Positions 7,073 through 17,831 of a stretch of DNA of 38,112 nucleotides are shown here, piece after piece. This DNA comes from Bacteroidaceae bacterium (lineage in GTDB: Bacteria > Bacteroidota > Bacteroidia > Bacteroidales > Bacteroidaceae), in NCBI GenBank assembly GCA_017464345.1, contig JAFUAH010000028.1:1-38112 (forward strand), given 5' to 3'. The notes under the pieces were generated by a model. It was not told where the DNA came from. It was given only the letters and a program-made list of their open reading frames with translations, and made no database searches. Both the position numbers and the translations under genes were made by a program. Each line of letters opens with the position of its first letter. Within the stretch, counting starts at the first letter, position 1.

Positions 7073-9904
7073 CTAAAATGCCGGATACGTGATGCCCGTG
7101 AGGGGCTGTCCATCGGGAGTCATGCCCTCAGCGGAGACAGAGAGTTGTGCCGGACGACTGCCTGTAAAGAACGAGACCTTGGCCTTACCCTCACTGTCGA
7201 GCTGCAAATTGGGATTCCAGTAGAGCGTGCGACGGTAGTCGGTGGGTTCGGTGGGCCGTTGTTTCGAATAGTCGGGCTGGTAGAAGTCCTCGCAGACAGC
7301 GTAGCCCGTGAGCACCATGCGGCGGTTGAGCCAGGTCATGCGCTCGCCCTCGTTGGGCATGGGGCGCAAATCGACGGAGACGGTGGGCTGGTTGTCCTGC
7401 GAAAAGCGCTTGTCGCCCTCCAGGCGGGGGGAGTAGTCGGTATAGACATAGACCATGTCCAGATGGGGCAGGTGGTTGTAGGCGTCTATCTGTGCCGAGG
7501 TGAAGTACGCACTGCTGTTCTTGCTGTCGAAGCGTTGCTCCACGTTGTAGGAGCGTTCCATGTTCATGTCGCCGATGAAGGTGCGTGCCACGTCCATGGC
7601 GAAGCGACTGTGCCCGATGTAGTAGCCCGGACAGAAACCAGCGTCGCAGACGGCATTGAAGGCTTCGTAGGCATCCATGACGATGGCGGGCTTGGAGGCA
7701 TCGAAGGAGCGCAGTCTGCCCTGGCGTGCACCGACGGTGACCTCGTCCATCAGAATGGCATCGTCGTCGACGTGAAGTCTTTTTCCGGCGCGGGTGCGTG
7801 CCGTGGGGAGGGTCTGCTGGTAGAAGTTGTAGGGCTTCGGGAAGCGGGGATAGGGCTGGGAGAGCTTGACGTAGTAGTCGGGATAGCGCAGGCGACCTTT
7901 GTCGTCCTCGCTGAGGGACATCCAGACGTGCTTGTCGCCCTTCCACTTGTCCTCATCGACGGCTCCGTATGCCAGCGAGCAGGCCTCATAGAACCTGGGC
8001 GCCTCGATACGGAACAGACCATGGTTGTAGCTCGTCATGTCGCCTGCCACCATGCTCTCGCCCTCCTTCACACCCAGTTGCACGAATTCGGCGTGCACCA
8101 CCACCTCCTTGCGCAGCGAACCGTGGTCCATGCCTCGGTTGCGGCGTTTCTGTCGGTCGTCGGTGGCCTCGGCATTGGCTCTGCGGACCGTGCCCTGCTG
8201 TGTGTCGTCGTTGGTAAAGCGCTCGTTGGCTCCGTTCTCCATCTGGTCCACCTTTTGCGTGCCAGCCTCGGCCTCGGTGATGGAGGATGTGTCGTCGCCT
8301 TGCAGGGCTGAGACGGAGGCTCCTACCTCGTTCACGAAATCATTGTATCCCGACTCGTGCTGGTCCATGGCCTCCATGCGGCCGTCGGCCTGTTGTTCGG
8401 ACTGGTACTTGCTCACCTCGCCCATCAGCAGTTCGGTGCGTTCGTAGGGTTCGCGCAGGGCGAAGGCTCCAGGTGTAGCCATCTCCACCCAGTCGTACCT
8501 GCGCCACCCCTGCACCAGGAGCAGGAGATCCAGCGCCTGGCGGTGTTCGGGGTCGTCGGCTTCGAAGTAGTATTCGGGCTGCTCCACGAAGCCCCGTATC
8601 TGGCTGGCCAGGAGCATTTCGGTCATGATGTTGCCCGAGTCGAAGGTGTAGTTCGAGTGGGCCGCATCGCGCACGGCCAGGCTGAGACCCGGCGACCCAG
8701 TCGCCGAGCACTGAACCTGCATCTCCATCTCCACTTCCTCGTAGGGCTCGTACTGTTCCTTCAGGCCAGAGAAGGTGATGTTCTGGGGCTGGAAGTCGGG
8801 CTGGCGGACAAAGACCAGGCGGTCGGCATAGATGCGCCCCTGGGCATTGAAGACAGTGAGCTGGATGACACCCGTGGGCAACTTGGAGAGCGGCACCACG
8901 GCCTCGTCGCTCTGGAGTGTCTGGAAGTCCTTCTGCACCCCATGGCACGAGGCTGTCAGCCCGAGCGGTTCGCCCACAGCCGTCCCGGCCCGCCGGAGGT
9001 GCACGTGTACGCCGTCGGCCTCCACACTGGCCTGCAAGGCCACGCCGTCAGCCACGGCCTTGGGCAATTTGAAGTCCTCGCTGCCGCCCTCCCACGTGAA
9101 GGTGGCCGTCAGCCTCTCCTCGGCCGAGGGCGTCACCACGAACGTGCCGCGCCCACGGCTCTGGGTCTCGGCCTCAATTCCTAATTCTTCTTTCTTAATT
9201 CTTAATTTCCCCTTCAGATGCTTACCCTCTTCGTCGTTCACCTCGAAGGCCACGCGGTTGGGTACGCCACTGACCAGATTGCCCCCCTCGGGATAGAAGG
9301 TGACCACGGGGTGCGACTTCTGCTCCTTCTGCTTATAGATGCGACGCAGGGGGCGCACGGTCATGTCCTGGGCATAGTCACCCGGCTCGCGGGGCTTGTC
9401 ATAGACGGGGAAGACGCGGGAGTAGAGTTTGTCGTAGTCGCGATAGTACTCGTGCATCATCTTCTGGCTGAGGAACCATTGCTCGGCATTGTGCGTGTGG
9501 GGGTGCTCATACTGGCCCCAGTTCAGTTGCCATCGTGTGTAGGCCCGCAGTTCGTAGTATCCGCCGTAGAGCGTGTCAAGCAGGACGAACGAACCGTGGC
9601 CCTGTCCCTGCTTCATCTCCACCTTCTGCCGCTCCACCAGATAGCCGTCCTGGTTCAGCAGCTCTACGTAGAGCAACTGACTGAGCATCGACGGCTGTCC
9701 GCCGGACTGCCACATGTAGGCCTTGTAGTAGAGTGTGTCGCCCAGATAGTAGCACGTATTGTCCGTATGCAGGAAAACCTCCTCCTGCGGAATCTTCTCG
9801 CCGAAGAGTTTCAACCGTCCAGCCCAGCCGTCGAGGGTCGTCGGGTTCTGTGCGACAGCCCACAATGACTGCCACAGGAGCAAACAGGTCAGTATTCGTT
9901 TCAT
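7073..9904 (-). CDS. Large secreted alpha-2-macroglobulin-N (MG2)-like protein
   Basis: A 943-residue exported protein of a Bacteroidota family related to the N-terminal MG domains of alpha-2-macroglobulins. The signal peptide is residues 1-19 (MKRILTCLLLWQSLWAVAQ). MG2-like features include QEEVFLHTDNTCYYLGDTLYYKAYM near 30-50 and YPEGGNLVSGVPNRVAFEV near 205. The family hallmark LLLLVQGWRRYDW is near 450, and the C-terminal RRTLYWNPNLQLDSEGKAKV precedes a last beta domain. DDDAILMDEVTV near 680 resembles a TonB-plug start, but no barrel follows. Work at the outer membrane is likely; the function is unknown. The ATG at 9904 is preferred over 9922 because it starts the signal peptide and 9922 is only a few nt from the predicted transcript start. 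An AT-rich simple repeat lies inside the frame at 9174-9214. Confidence 0.8.
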   Translation of the reverse strand: MKRILTCLLLWQSLWAVAQNPTTLDGWAGRLKLFGEKIPQEEVFLHTDNTCYYLGDTLYYKAYMWQSGGQPSMLSQLLYVELLNQDGYLVERQKVEMKQGQGHGSFVLLDTLYGGYYELRAYTRWQLNWGQYEHPHTHNAEQWFLSQKMMHEYYRDYDKLYSRVFPVYDKPREPGDYAQDMTVRPLRRIYKQKEQKSHPVVTFYPEGGNLVSGVPNRVAFEVNDEEGKHLKGKLRIKKEELGIEAETQSRGRGTFVVTPSAEERLTATFTWEGGSEDFKLPKAVADGVALQASVEADGVHVHLRRAGTAVGEPLGLTASCHGVQKDFQTLQSDEAVVPLSKLPTGVIQLTVFNAQGRIYADRLVFVRQPDFQPQNITFSGLKEQYEPYEEVEMEMQVQCSATGSPGLSLAVRDAAHSNYTFDSGNIMTEMLLASQIRGFVEQPEYYFEADDPEHRQALDLLLLVQGWRRYDWVEMATPGAFALREPYERTELLMGEVSKYQSEQQADGRMEAMDQHESGYNDFVNEVGASVSALQGDDTSSITEAEAGTQKVDQMENGANERFTNDDTQQGTVRRANAEATDDRQKRRNRGMDHGSLRKEVVVHAEFVQLGVKEGESMVAGDMTSYNHGLFRIEAPRFYEACSLAYGAVDEDKWKGDKHVWMSLSEDDKGRLRYPDYYVKLSQPYPRFPKPYNFYQQTLPTARTRAGKRLHVDDDAILMDEVTVGARQGRLRSFDASKPAIVMDAYEAFNAVCDAGFCPGYYIGHSRFAMDVARTFIGDMNMERSYNVEQRFDSKNSSAYFTSAQIDAYNHLPHLDMVYVYTDYSPRLEGDKRFSQDNQPTVSVDLRPMPNEGERMTWLNRRMVLTGYAVCEDFYQPDYSKQRPTEPTDYRRTLYWNPNLQLDSEGKAKVSFFTGSRPAQLSVSAEGMTPDGQPLTGITYPAF

Positions 9905-9932
9905 ATCTTCTGTTTTAAGCATTTAGCGAATG

Positions 9933-9940
9933 CAAAGATA
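9933..9940 (-). promoter_or_regulatory. -7 box for the MG2-like gene
   Basis: The minus strand reads TATCTTTG, an exact TAnnTTTG match, about 29 nt before the ATG at 9904. It supports choosing 9904 rather than 9922 as the start. Confidence 0.7.
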
Positions 9941-10008
9941 CGGATTTTTTTGACAATGACACAGAAAAAGGCCATCTTTCCACACGCAGTCTTGCAAGAT
10001 GCTCCCCC

Positions 10009-10183
10009 CGGGTCGGGCAGCCCCTGCTTGCAGGCGTGTCCGGAAGGGCGTATGGCTTCTGCTTGCGGGTCAATTGTCCGTCAAGCGAAACCCGTACGGG
10101 ACGGAGCTCAGACTCGGGCGAGTCTGGCTTGACGGACAATTGACCCACAAGAGGAACTTCTGCGGGGCGGGAGGCCCGACCCG
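10009..10183. repeat. 175-bp nested palindromic element in a divergent intergenic region
   Basis: Three inverted pairs nest: 10009-10018 with 10174-10183 (10 bp), 10020-10024 with 10164-10168 (5 bp), and 10063-10085 with 10128-10150 (22 of 23 bp). The centre holds the palindrome CCCGTACGGG (10091-10100) and a hairpin with a 7-bp stem and GGGC loop (10109-10126). It is GC-rich and lies between the divergent promoters at 9933-9940 and 10293-10300. Apparent short reading frames here come from the palindrome and I do not call them genes. The rest of the 9941-10292 gap shows nothing else I recognise. Confidence 0.85.
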
Positions 10184-10292
10184 TGCGAAACCGAAGGCCG
10201 ACCTATCGATGAGGCTGTGTCGTCCCATTATGATACACCCTGGATTTTCTTAAATTTCTGTGCCGACGGGCCTGCATGTCAGAATTTTTGTA

Positions 10293-10300
10293 TATCTTTG
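10293..10300 (+). promoter_or_regulatory. -7 box for the GH2 gene
   Basis: TATCTTTG matches TAnnTTTG exactly and lies 46 nt before the ATG at 10347. No convincing TTTG at the expected -33 position is seen. Confidence 0.65.
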
Positions 10301-10346
10301 TCCAAATAAGTAATTGTAAGTGTTATCCTGTAAGAACAAGAGCAAC

Positions 10347-12863
<2,517 letters not shown>

Positions 12864-12945
12864 TGGGGTCGCCAGTGTGGTATCACCCTCGAAGAAAAAA
12901 TGAAAATTTTTTATTACGATGGGTCTATATGTAGCGATTTTTATG

Positions 12946-12953
12946 TATATTTG
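12946..12953 (+). promoter_or_regulatory. -7 box for the lipoprotein/Thr-rich protein pair
   Basis: TATATTTG matches TAnnTTTG and lies 140 nt before the ATG at 13093. The resulting leader holds two tiny frames overlapping by ATGA (12993-13034, 13 codons; 13031-13063, 10 codons). Confidence 0.55.
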
Positions 12954-13092
12954 TGACGTTACTTGTGGGCATACGGGGCGAAGAGAAGACCCATGTATAC
13001 GGAAAACACAGACAGAAGACAGGATAATACATGAAGCTGCCGAAAATCATCAGAAGAGAGTAGGCAATAACCAATTGAAAAACAATAAGAAG

Positions 13093-13692
13093 ATGAAAAA
13101 AACGATTTCAAACCTGGCCGTTGTTGCCGGTATGGCGATGGCCCTGTGCCTTACTTCATGCGAAGGCAATGGCAGTAAGGGCAGTGAAGGAGAAGCCTTG
13201 GCGGACACGCTTTTGGCAGAAGACCAGCAGGTAACTGCGGAGCAGGAACAGGCCCAAAGTGAGGCGACCGAGGTCGCAGCAGCAGAAACCGTGACGGCTG
13301 AGGAACCCGCTGCACTGAACACCGCCCTGCTGGGACATTGGACCAACGGAGGCGACGGCGATGCCATTGCGCTCGTAGTGTCCGACAAGTATGGTACTTA
13401 TGACGGAAACAAAGGCTATGGTTACGTGTCGGCCACTGTGGAGTACGAACCGGCCTTCACGCTCGTATTCACCAGTCTCACACCCGACGGTGACCGCATC
13501 CGCGTACACTACAACAAAATGGAGACTTACTACGAGGGCGGTGGCGACCCCGACGACTTCGGGGCCGAGGACTACGGCGAATGGGTGACCCGTAAGGCTG
13601 GTGAGGGCGACTTGACACTCATCCCTGCCAACGGTCGGCTGAAGATAGAGAGCCGCGAGAACCTCATCAGGAACAAGACCTTGCATAAGTGA
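13093..13692 (+). CDS. Lipoprotein of unknown function
   Basis: A 199-residue predicted lipoprotein. The signal peptide ends in the lipobox LTSC with Cys23 as the lipid-attached residue, so the mature protein is membrane-anchored. Residues 24-76 are a low-complexity acidic linker rich in Glu, Ala and Gln (for example AEQEQAQSEATEVAAAETVTAEE). Residues 77-199 form a compact globular domain (LLGHWTNGGDGDAIALVVSD, VEYEPAFTLVFTSL, DYGEWVTRKAGEGDLTLIP) of beta-rich character that I do not recognise; the wording resembles small beta-barrel lipocalin-like domains, but this is a guess. The ATG at 13093 is chosen because it starts the signal peptide; upstream in-frame codons have no such signal. It is followed 39 nt later by another exported protein, probably in one operon. 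Confidence 0.75.
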   Translation: MKKTISNLAVVAGMAMALCLTSCEGNGSKGSEGEALADTLLAEDQQVTAEQEQAQSEATEVAAAETVTAEEPAALNTALLGHWTNGGDGDAIALVVSDKYGTYDGNKGYGYVSATVEYEPAFTLVFTSLTPDGDRIRVHYNKMETYYEGGGDPDDFGAEDYGEWVTRKAGEGDLTLIPANGRLKIESRENLIRNKTLHK

Positions 13693-13731
13693 CTTCAACA
13701 AAGGAAAAAATTTACTGAAAAACAAAGTAAC

Positions 13732-15006
13732 ATGAAAGTACAGACACTAAGAAAGCCATTGTTGCTGACCGCCCTACTGCTAACTGCCTTCAGCGGCAAC
13801 GCACAGACAAAACGCCCGACCACCACAACGCGCCCACGGACTACCACAGCCACACGGCCGAGAACCACTACGTCCACTCGCCCCACGCAGCAGAAACCTA
13901 CCGAGAAGCGCTGGGGATGCTACGAACTAAGGGCATCGCACATAGCCCCGACGGACAGCGTTATCTACTACCTGGAAGGTGAGGAAAACAATGCCCTGAT
14001 GGCACTGGACTGCCAAACAGGGGCCGTACGTACGGTGATACCAGGCATCAAGGGCGTGTACGAGGGGGGCCGTCCCCTGTTCCGCGATGTCGTGGCCACG
14101 GGTGGGAAACTGCTCCTGCAAGTGGACAACCCTAAGCGGGGCGTGTACATCTGGGAAGGAAATTCACTCTCTACGTCGAAAAAACTGGACGGAGTCAGGG
14201 AAATGTCGAGCTACAACGGAAAGTACGTGCTGGTGTATGCCAACGCCAAAAACGGTGGCGATTTTGATACGGGAGACTTCCTACTATGGGATTTGGAGCA
14301 GATGAAATGCCTGTTGCGCTATCCCAGTTTGAATGCAGACTATGAATATACCATCTATCATGAACTGGACAAGGCCGTGATGGACACCGCAGCTACACTC
14401 TGGAAACCTACAAGCATGGGTGTTTGGCGCATACCCCGGAAAGGGAAGGATGTAAAGTATCAGTTGACGGGAGAGTATATCAACATGCTGCGCGAGGAGG
14501 GTACTCTGAACCAATACGAAGAAATCAAGCAGCAGCAACTGTCGCTGCAGGGCGACTATCTGTACGTCGCCTTTCACAGGCGCATCTACCGCATGAACGT
14601 CTACGCCCCTGGCACGTGGGAGGAATACGCCCGGATGCCGGCCACTGAGAAGGGCGACTTCTCTCAGGTGGGCGTCCTGTCCGACGGCAGTCTGCTGACG
14701 CACGTCAGTGTGGACTATGACTATACCACACTATACTTCCCTGTAGGGCAGTTCGACGCACCCGTCAAGATAGGTCGGCGTCCTTCGTTGCCTACGACGG
14801 GGCATTTCCTGAACATGGACAGAGAGTGCTGGTTCAGTCTTAATTACATGCAGTACGACCGCTTGGGCAATATCCTGGTGCTGACCAACAGCAAGGATCA
14901 CCCTGCTCCCGGTTCCCTCGATACAGGCGATCTCTGGGTACTCAACCCCCTTGGCATTCAGGGCTACAAAAACGCCGTCGGCAAGGTCCTGGAACAGAAG
15001 GACTGA
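13732..15006 (+). CDS. Secreted protein with Thr/Arg/Pro repeat linker and propeller-like body
   Basis: A 424-residue exported protein. The signal peptide covers residues 1 to about 25 (ending GNAQ). Residues 26-58 are a basic low-complexity linker of repeated TRPRTTT units. The remainder is beta-rich and reads like a WD/PQQ-type propeller, with recurring blade-like strands such as GGKLLLQVDNPKRGVYIW, GKYVLVYANAKN, GDYLYVAFHRRIYRMN, GNILVLTNSK and GDLWVLNP. I recognise no specific family or catalytic motif. It follows the lipoprotein gene by 39 nt and is probably co-transcribed, so the two may act together at the cell envelope. A hairpin at 15030-15065 ends the unit. Function unknown. Confidence 0.75.
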   Translation: MKVQTLRKPLLLTALLLTAFSGNAQTKRPTTTTRPRTTTATRPRTTTSTRPTQQKPTEKRWGCYELRASHIAPTDSVIYYLEGEENNALMALDCQTGAVRTVIPGIKGVYEGGRPLFRDVVATGGKLLLQVDNPKRGVYIWEGNSLSTSKKLDGVREMSSYNGKYVLVYANAKNGGDFDTGDFLLWDLEQMKCLLRYPSLNADYEYTIYHELDKAVMDTAATLWKPTSMGVWRIPRKGKDVKYQLTGEYINMLREEGTLNQYEEIKQQQLSLQGDYLYVAFHRRIYRMNVYAPGTWEEYARMPATEKGDFSQVGVLSDGSLLTHVSVDYDYTTLYFPVGQFDAPVKIGRRPSLPTTGHFLNMDRECWFSLNYMQYDRLGNILVLTNSKDHPAPGSLDTGDLWVLNPLGIQGYKNAVGKVLEQKD

Positions 15007-15029
15007 CCGTAAGTTGAACAAAAAATAAA

Positions 15030-15065
15030 AAGATGCGCGACTTCCATACGGAGGTCGCGCATCTT
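15030..15065. terminator. Long hairpin terminator between convergent units
   Basis: A 16-bp stem (15030-15045 with 15050-15065, one G-T pair) has an ATAC loop. On the minus strand it runs into T-rich sequence (complement of 15019-15030), making a good terminator for the toxin-antitoxin/mut unit. On the plus side the T-run is poor, but the stem probably also ends the 13732-15006 transcript. Confidence 0.8.
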
Positions 15066-15144
15066 ACGTTACGTATCATAAAGGAAGGTATTATAAAAAC
15101 TAAAGATATACTTAAATACTCTCCCCCGACGCGCTAATAACTAT

Positions 15145-15417
15145 CTAGAATAAATCGGAATGGGTTCCAGTATCAACGAGTATCAGGTATAGTTCCGCGT
15201 CGTTTTGCTTCCACACCAGCAACCAGTCGGGCTGTATATGGCACTCCCAACAACCTCGGTAATTACCGTGGAGCTTGTGTGGCTGGTACTCGGCTGGCAA
15301 TTCACCTTTATCCTGCAATATGTCAAGGACATCGGTAAAGGCTTTTACATCCAGTCCGTGCTTTGCACACCGCTTCAACGAACGCTTGAACTGACCCGTA
15401 TAGATGACTTCGTACAT
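15145..15417 (-). CDS. YafQ-type toxin (RelE/ParE superfamily mRNA interferase)
   Basis: A 90-residue toxin of the YafQ branch of the RelE superfamily, which in relatives cleaves mRNA on the ribosome. The catalytic set is present: His47/His50 in HKLHGNY, His60 and Asp64 in HIQPDWLLVWK, His86 in GTHSDLF, and the terminal Phe90. Length is typical (about 90). It starts one nt after the stop of the 66-residue partner, the usual antitoxin-first order with translational coupling. The pair lies behind mutB on the same strand. With all active-site residues intact it is probably functional. Confidence 0.92.
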   Translation of the reverse strand: MYEVIYTGQFKRSLKRCAKHGLDVKAFTDVLDILQDKGELPAEYQPHKLHGNYRGCWECHIQPDWLLVWKQNDAELYLILVDTGTHSDLF

Positions 15418-15418
15418 A

Positions 15419-15619
15419 TCAGCCCAGGATTTGGCGAATCAGGTCGTCGGAATCCTTGGCATGATAGATACGGCCCTTACGGATGTCTTCAAGTCCCTTT
15501 TCTATACCGCTGACCCGTGTTTTCCTTGCCGTCCAACCCATCTTCTTGATGAATGAGCGGAAGAAGGTCACGTCTACGGTGGGAACCTGGATGGTGTACT
15601 CGTTTAATACTGCTTCCAT
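15419..15619 (-). CDS. Antitoxin partner of the YafQ-type toxin
   Basis: A 66-residue protein directly upstream of, and one nt from, the toxin gene. The N-terminal part EYTIQVPTVDVTFFRSFIKKMGW is of the type seen in short Bacteroidota antitoxins, and the C-terminal KGLEDIRKGRIYHAKDSDDLIRQIL is the segment expected to wrap the toxin. I assign it by position and size rather than by a strong family signature. It begins 25 nt after the mutB stop with no clear promoter in that gap, so it may be read from the mut transcript or from a weak promoter inside mutB. Confidence 0.82.
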   Translation of the reverse strand: MEAVLNEYTIQVPTVDVTFFRSFIKKMGWTARKTRVSGIEKGLEDIRKGRIYHAKDSDDLIRQILG

Positions 15620-15644
15620 TCTATCTATTCTTTGCTTTTTGTTC

Positions 15645-17810
15645 TTACTCTTTGTCCAGGAGGATGTTCATGATTTCCACTGCGGCCTTGGCCACGGAGG
15701 TGCCGGGACCGAAGACGGCGGCCACGCCGGCCTTGTAGAGGAAGTCGTAGTCCTGGGCAGGGATGACACCGCCGGCGATGACCATGATGTCCTCGCGACC
15801 GAGTTTCTTCAGTTCCTCGATGAGTTGCGGGATGAGGGTCTTGTGACCGGCAGCGAGGCTGGAAGCACCCACTACGTTCACGTCGTTCTCCACTGCCTCG
15901 CGAGCAGCCTCGGCGGGCGTCTGGAACAAGGGACCCATGTCGACATCGAAACCGCAGTCGGCGTAGCCCGTTGCTACCACCTTGGCACCGCGGTCGTGAC
16001 CGTCCTGGCCCATCTTGGCCACCATGATACGGGGCCGACGGCCCTCCTTCTTTGCAAACTCTTCGGTCAGGGCGCAGGCTTTCTCAAAGTCTGCGTCGTT
16101 CTTGCTTTCACTTGAGTACACGCCTGAAATAGTTCTGATTACTGCCTTGTAACGTCCTACGACAGCCTCGCAAGCGTCACTGATTTCTCCCAATGTGGCA
16201 CGGTGGCCGGCGGCCACGACGGCCAGGTCGAGCAGGTTGTTCTCCGACTTCTTGCCGTCGGCAAACTCCTGTACGCACTTGGTGATGGCCTCCAGGTCGC
16301 GCTTCACCTGCTCGTTGTCGCGGTTGGCACGGAGTTGCTTCAGGCTCTCCTCCTGCTGCAAGCGAACGGCGGTGTTGTCGATTTCCAGGATGTCGATGGG
16401 GTCCTCGTGGTCGAGGCGGTACTTATTCACGCCGACGATGGTCTGCACACCGCAGTCGATGCGAGCCTGTGTGCGGGCAGCGGCCTCCTCAATGCGCATC
16501 TTGGGCAGACCCGTCTCGATGGCCTTGGCCATACCGCCGAGTTTCTCGATTTCCTGGATGTGCTCCCATGCCTTGTGGTAGAGTTCGTAGGTCAGTTTCT
16601 CGACGTAGTACGAACCAGCCCACGGGTCGATGTGCTTGCAGACCTGTGTCTCGTTCTGGATGTAAATCTGCGTGTTACGGGCAATACGAGCCGAGAAGTC
16701 GGTGGGCAGGGCGATGGCCTCGTCCAGTGCGTTGGTGTGCAGCGACTGGGTGTGACCCAGCACGGCAGCCATAGCCTCGATGCAGGTACGACCAACGTTG
16801 TTGAAGGGGTCTTGCTCGGTGAGCGACCAACCCGAGGTCTGCGAGTGGGTACGCAGGGCCATGGACTTGGGGTTCTTGGCACCGAAGGACTTCACAATCT
16901 TGGCCCAGAGCAGACGACCGGCGCGCATCTTGGCGATTTCCATGAAGTGGTTGACGCCGATGGCCCAGAAGAACGACAGACGAGGAGCGAAGGCATCCAC
17001 GTCGATGCCGGCATTGATACCAGCGCGCAGGTAGTCCATACCGTCAGCCAGCGTGTAGGCCAACTCAATGTCGGCGGTGGCACCAGCCTCCTGCATGTGA
17101 TAACCGGAGATGGAGATGCTGTTGAACTTCGGCATCTTCTGCGAGGTGAACTCGAAGATGTCGGCGATAATCTTCATGGAGAATGCGGGCGGGTAGATGT
17201 AGGTGTTGCGCACCATGAACTCCTTCAGGATGTCGTTCTGGATGGTACCAGCCATTTCCTCGAGTTTGGCGCCCTGCTCCAGACCTGCGTTGATGTAGAA
17301 GGCCAGCACGGGCAGTACACCGCCGTTCATGGTCATGGAGACGGACATCTTGTTCAAGGGGATGCCGGCGAACAGCACCTTCATGTTCTCCAGCGAGCAG
17401 ATGCTCACACCAGCCTTACCTACGTCACCAACGACGCGGGCATTGTCGGGGTCGTAGCCACGATGCGTGGGCAGGTCGAAGGCTACGGACAGACCCTTCT
17501 GACCAGCAGCCAAGTTGCGGCGATAGAAGGCGTTCGACTCCTCAGCCGTAGAGAAACCGGCGTACTGACGGATGGTCCATGGGCGGAAGGGGTACATCAT
17601 ACTATACGGGCCACGGAGGAAGGGAGGAATACCGGCGGCAAAGTCCAGATGCTCCATGCCTTCGAGGTCTTCTTTCGTGTAAACGGGCTGAATGTCAATC
17701 TGCTCGGGAGTCTTCCAGTTGGCAGAGATACCATTCTCTTTTTGCCAGTCCAAGCCATTCTTGGCTTCAATCCCGGCAAAGATATCGATGTCTTTGAAAT
17801 TCTTTTTCAT
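15645..17810 (-). CDS. mutB: Methylmalonyl-CoA mutase, large (catalytic, B12-binding) subunit
   Basis: A 721-residue adenosylcobalamin enzyme that interconverts succinyl-CoA and (R)-methylmalonyl-CoA, the carbon-skeleton step of propionate formation. The TIM-barrel part shows [20 protein letters not shown], then [20 protein letters not shown] and [15 protein letters not shown]. The C-terminal cobalamin domain has [14 protein letters not shown] with His605 as the lower axial cobalt ligand, plus [10 protein letters not shown]. Upstream in-frame codons reach 17891, but the ATG at 17810 ([13 protein letters not shown]) is the family-like start, and the upstream part lies in the repeat flank of an inserted element. 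It forms an operon with mutA, interrupted by a GxxExxY gene, and is followed by a toxin-antitoxin pair. Confidence 0.96.
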   Translation of the reverse strand: MKKNFKDIDIFAGIEAKNGLDWQKENGISANWKTPEQIDIQPVYTKEDLEGMEHLDFAAGIPPFLRGPYSMMYPFRPWTIRQYAGFSTAEESNAFYRRNLAAGQKGLSVAFDLPTHRGYDPDNARVVGDVGKAGVSICSLENMKVLFAGIPLNKMSVSMTMNGGVLPVLAFYINAGLEQGAKLEEMAGTIQNDILKEFMVRNTYIYPPAFSMKIIADIFEFTSQKMPKFNSISISGYHMQEAGATADIELAYTLADGMDYLRAGINAGIDVDAFAPRLSFFWAIGVNHFMEIAKMRAGRLLWAKIVKSFGAKNPKSMALRTHSQTSGWSLTEQDPFNNVGRTCIEAMAAVLGHTQSLHTNALDEAIALPTDFSARIARNTQIYIQNETQVCKHIDPWAGSYYVEKLTYELYHKAWEHIQEIEKLGGMAKAIETGLPKMRIEEAAARTQARIDCGVQTIVGVNKYRLDHEDPIDILEIDNTAVRLQQEESLKQLRANRDNEQVKRDLEAITKCVQEFADGKKSENNLLDLAVVAAGHRATLGEISDACEAVVGRYKAVIRTISGVYSSESKNDADFEKACALTEEFAKKEGRRPRIMVAKMGQDGHDRGAKVVATGYADCGFDVDMGPLFQTPAEAAREAVENDVNVVGASSLAAGHKTLIPQLIEELKKLGREDIMVIAGGVIPAQDYDFLYKAGVAAVFGPGTSVAKAAVEIMNILLDKE

Positions 17811-17831
17811 GTCTTTTCTTTTTGTTTTTTC

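Noticed and set aside
9915-10253. Two short open frames (77 and 84 codons) in the 10 kb intergenic region
   Set aside because: They are created by the palindromic element, overlap each other on opposite strands and have no ribosome-binding or family evidence.
12864-12912. Terminator after the GH2 gene
   Set aside because: Only an A/T-only stem around 12895-12912 and a very short GTG/CAC hairpin are visible, too weak to call.
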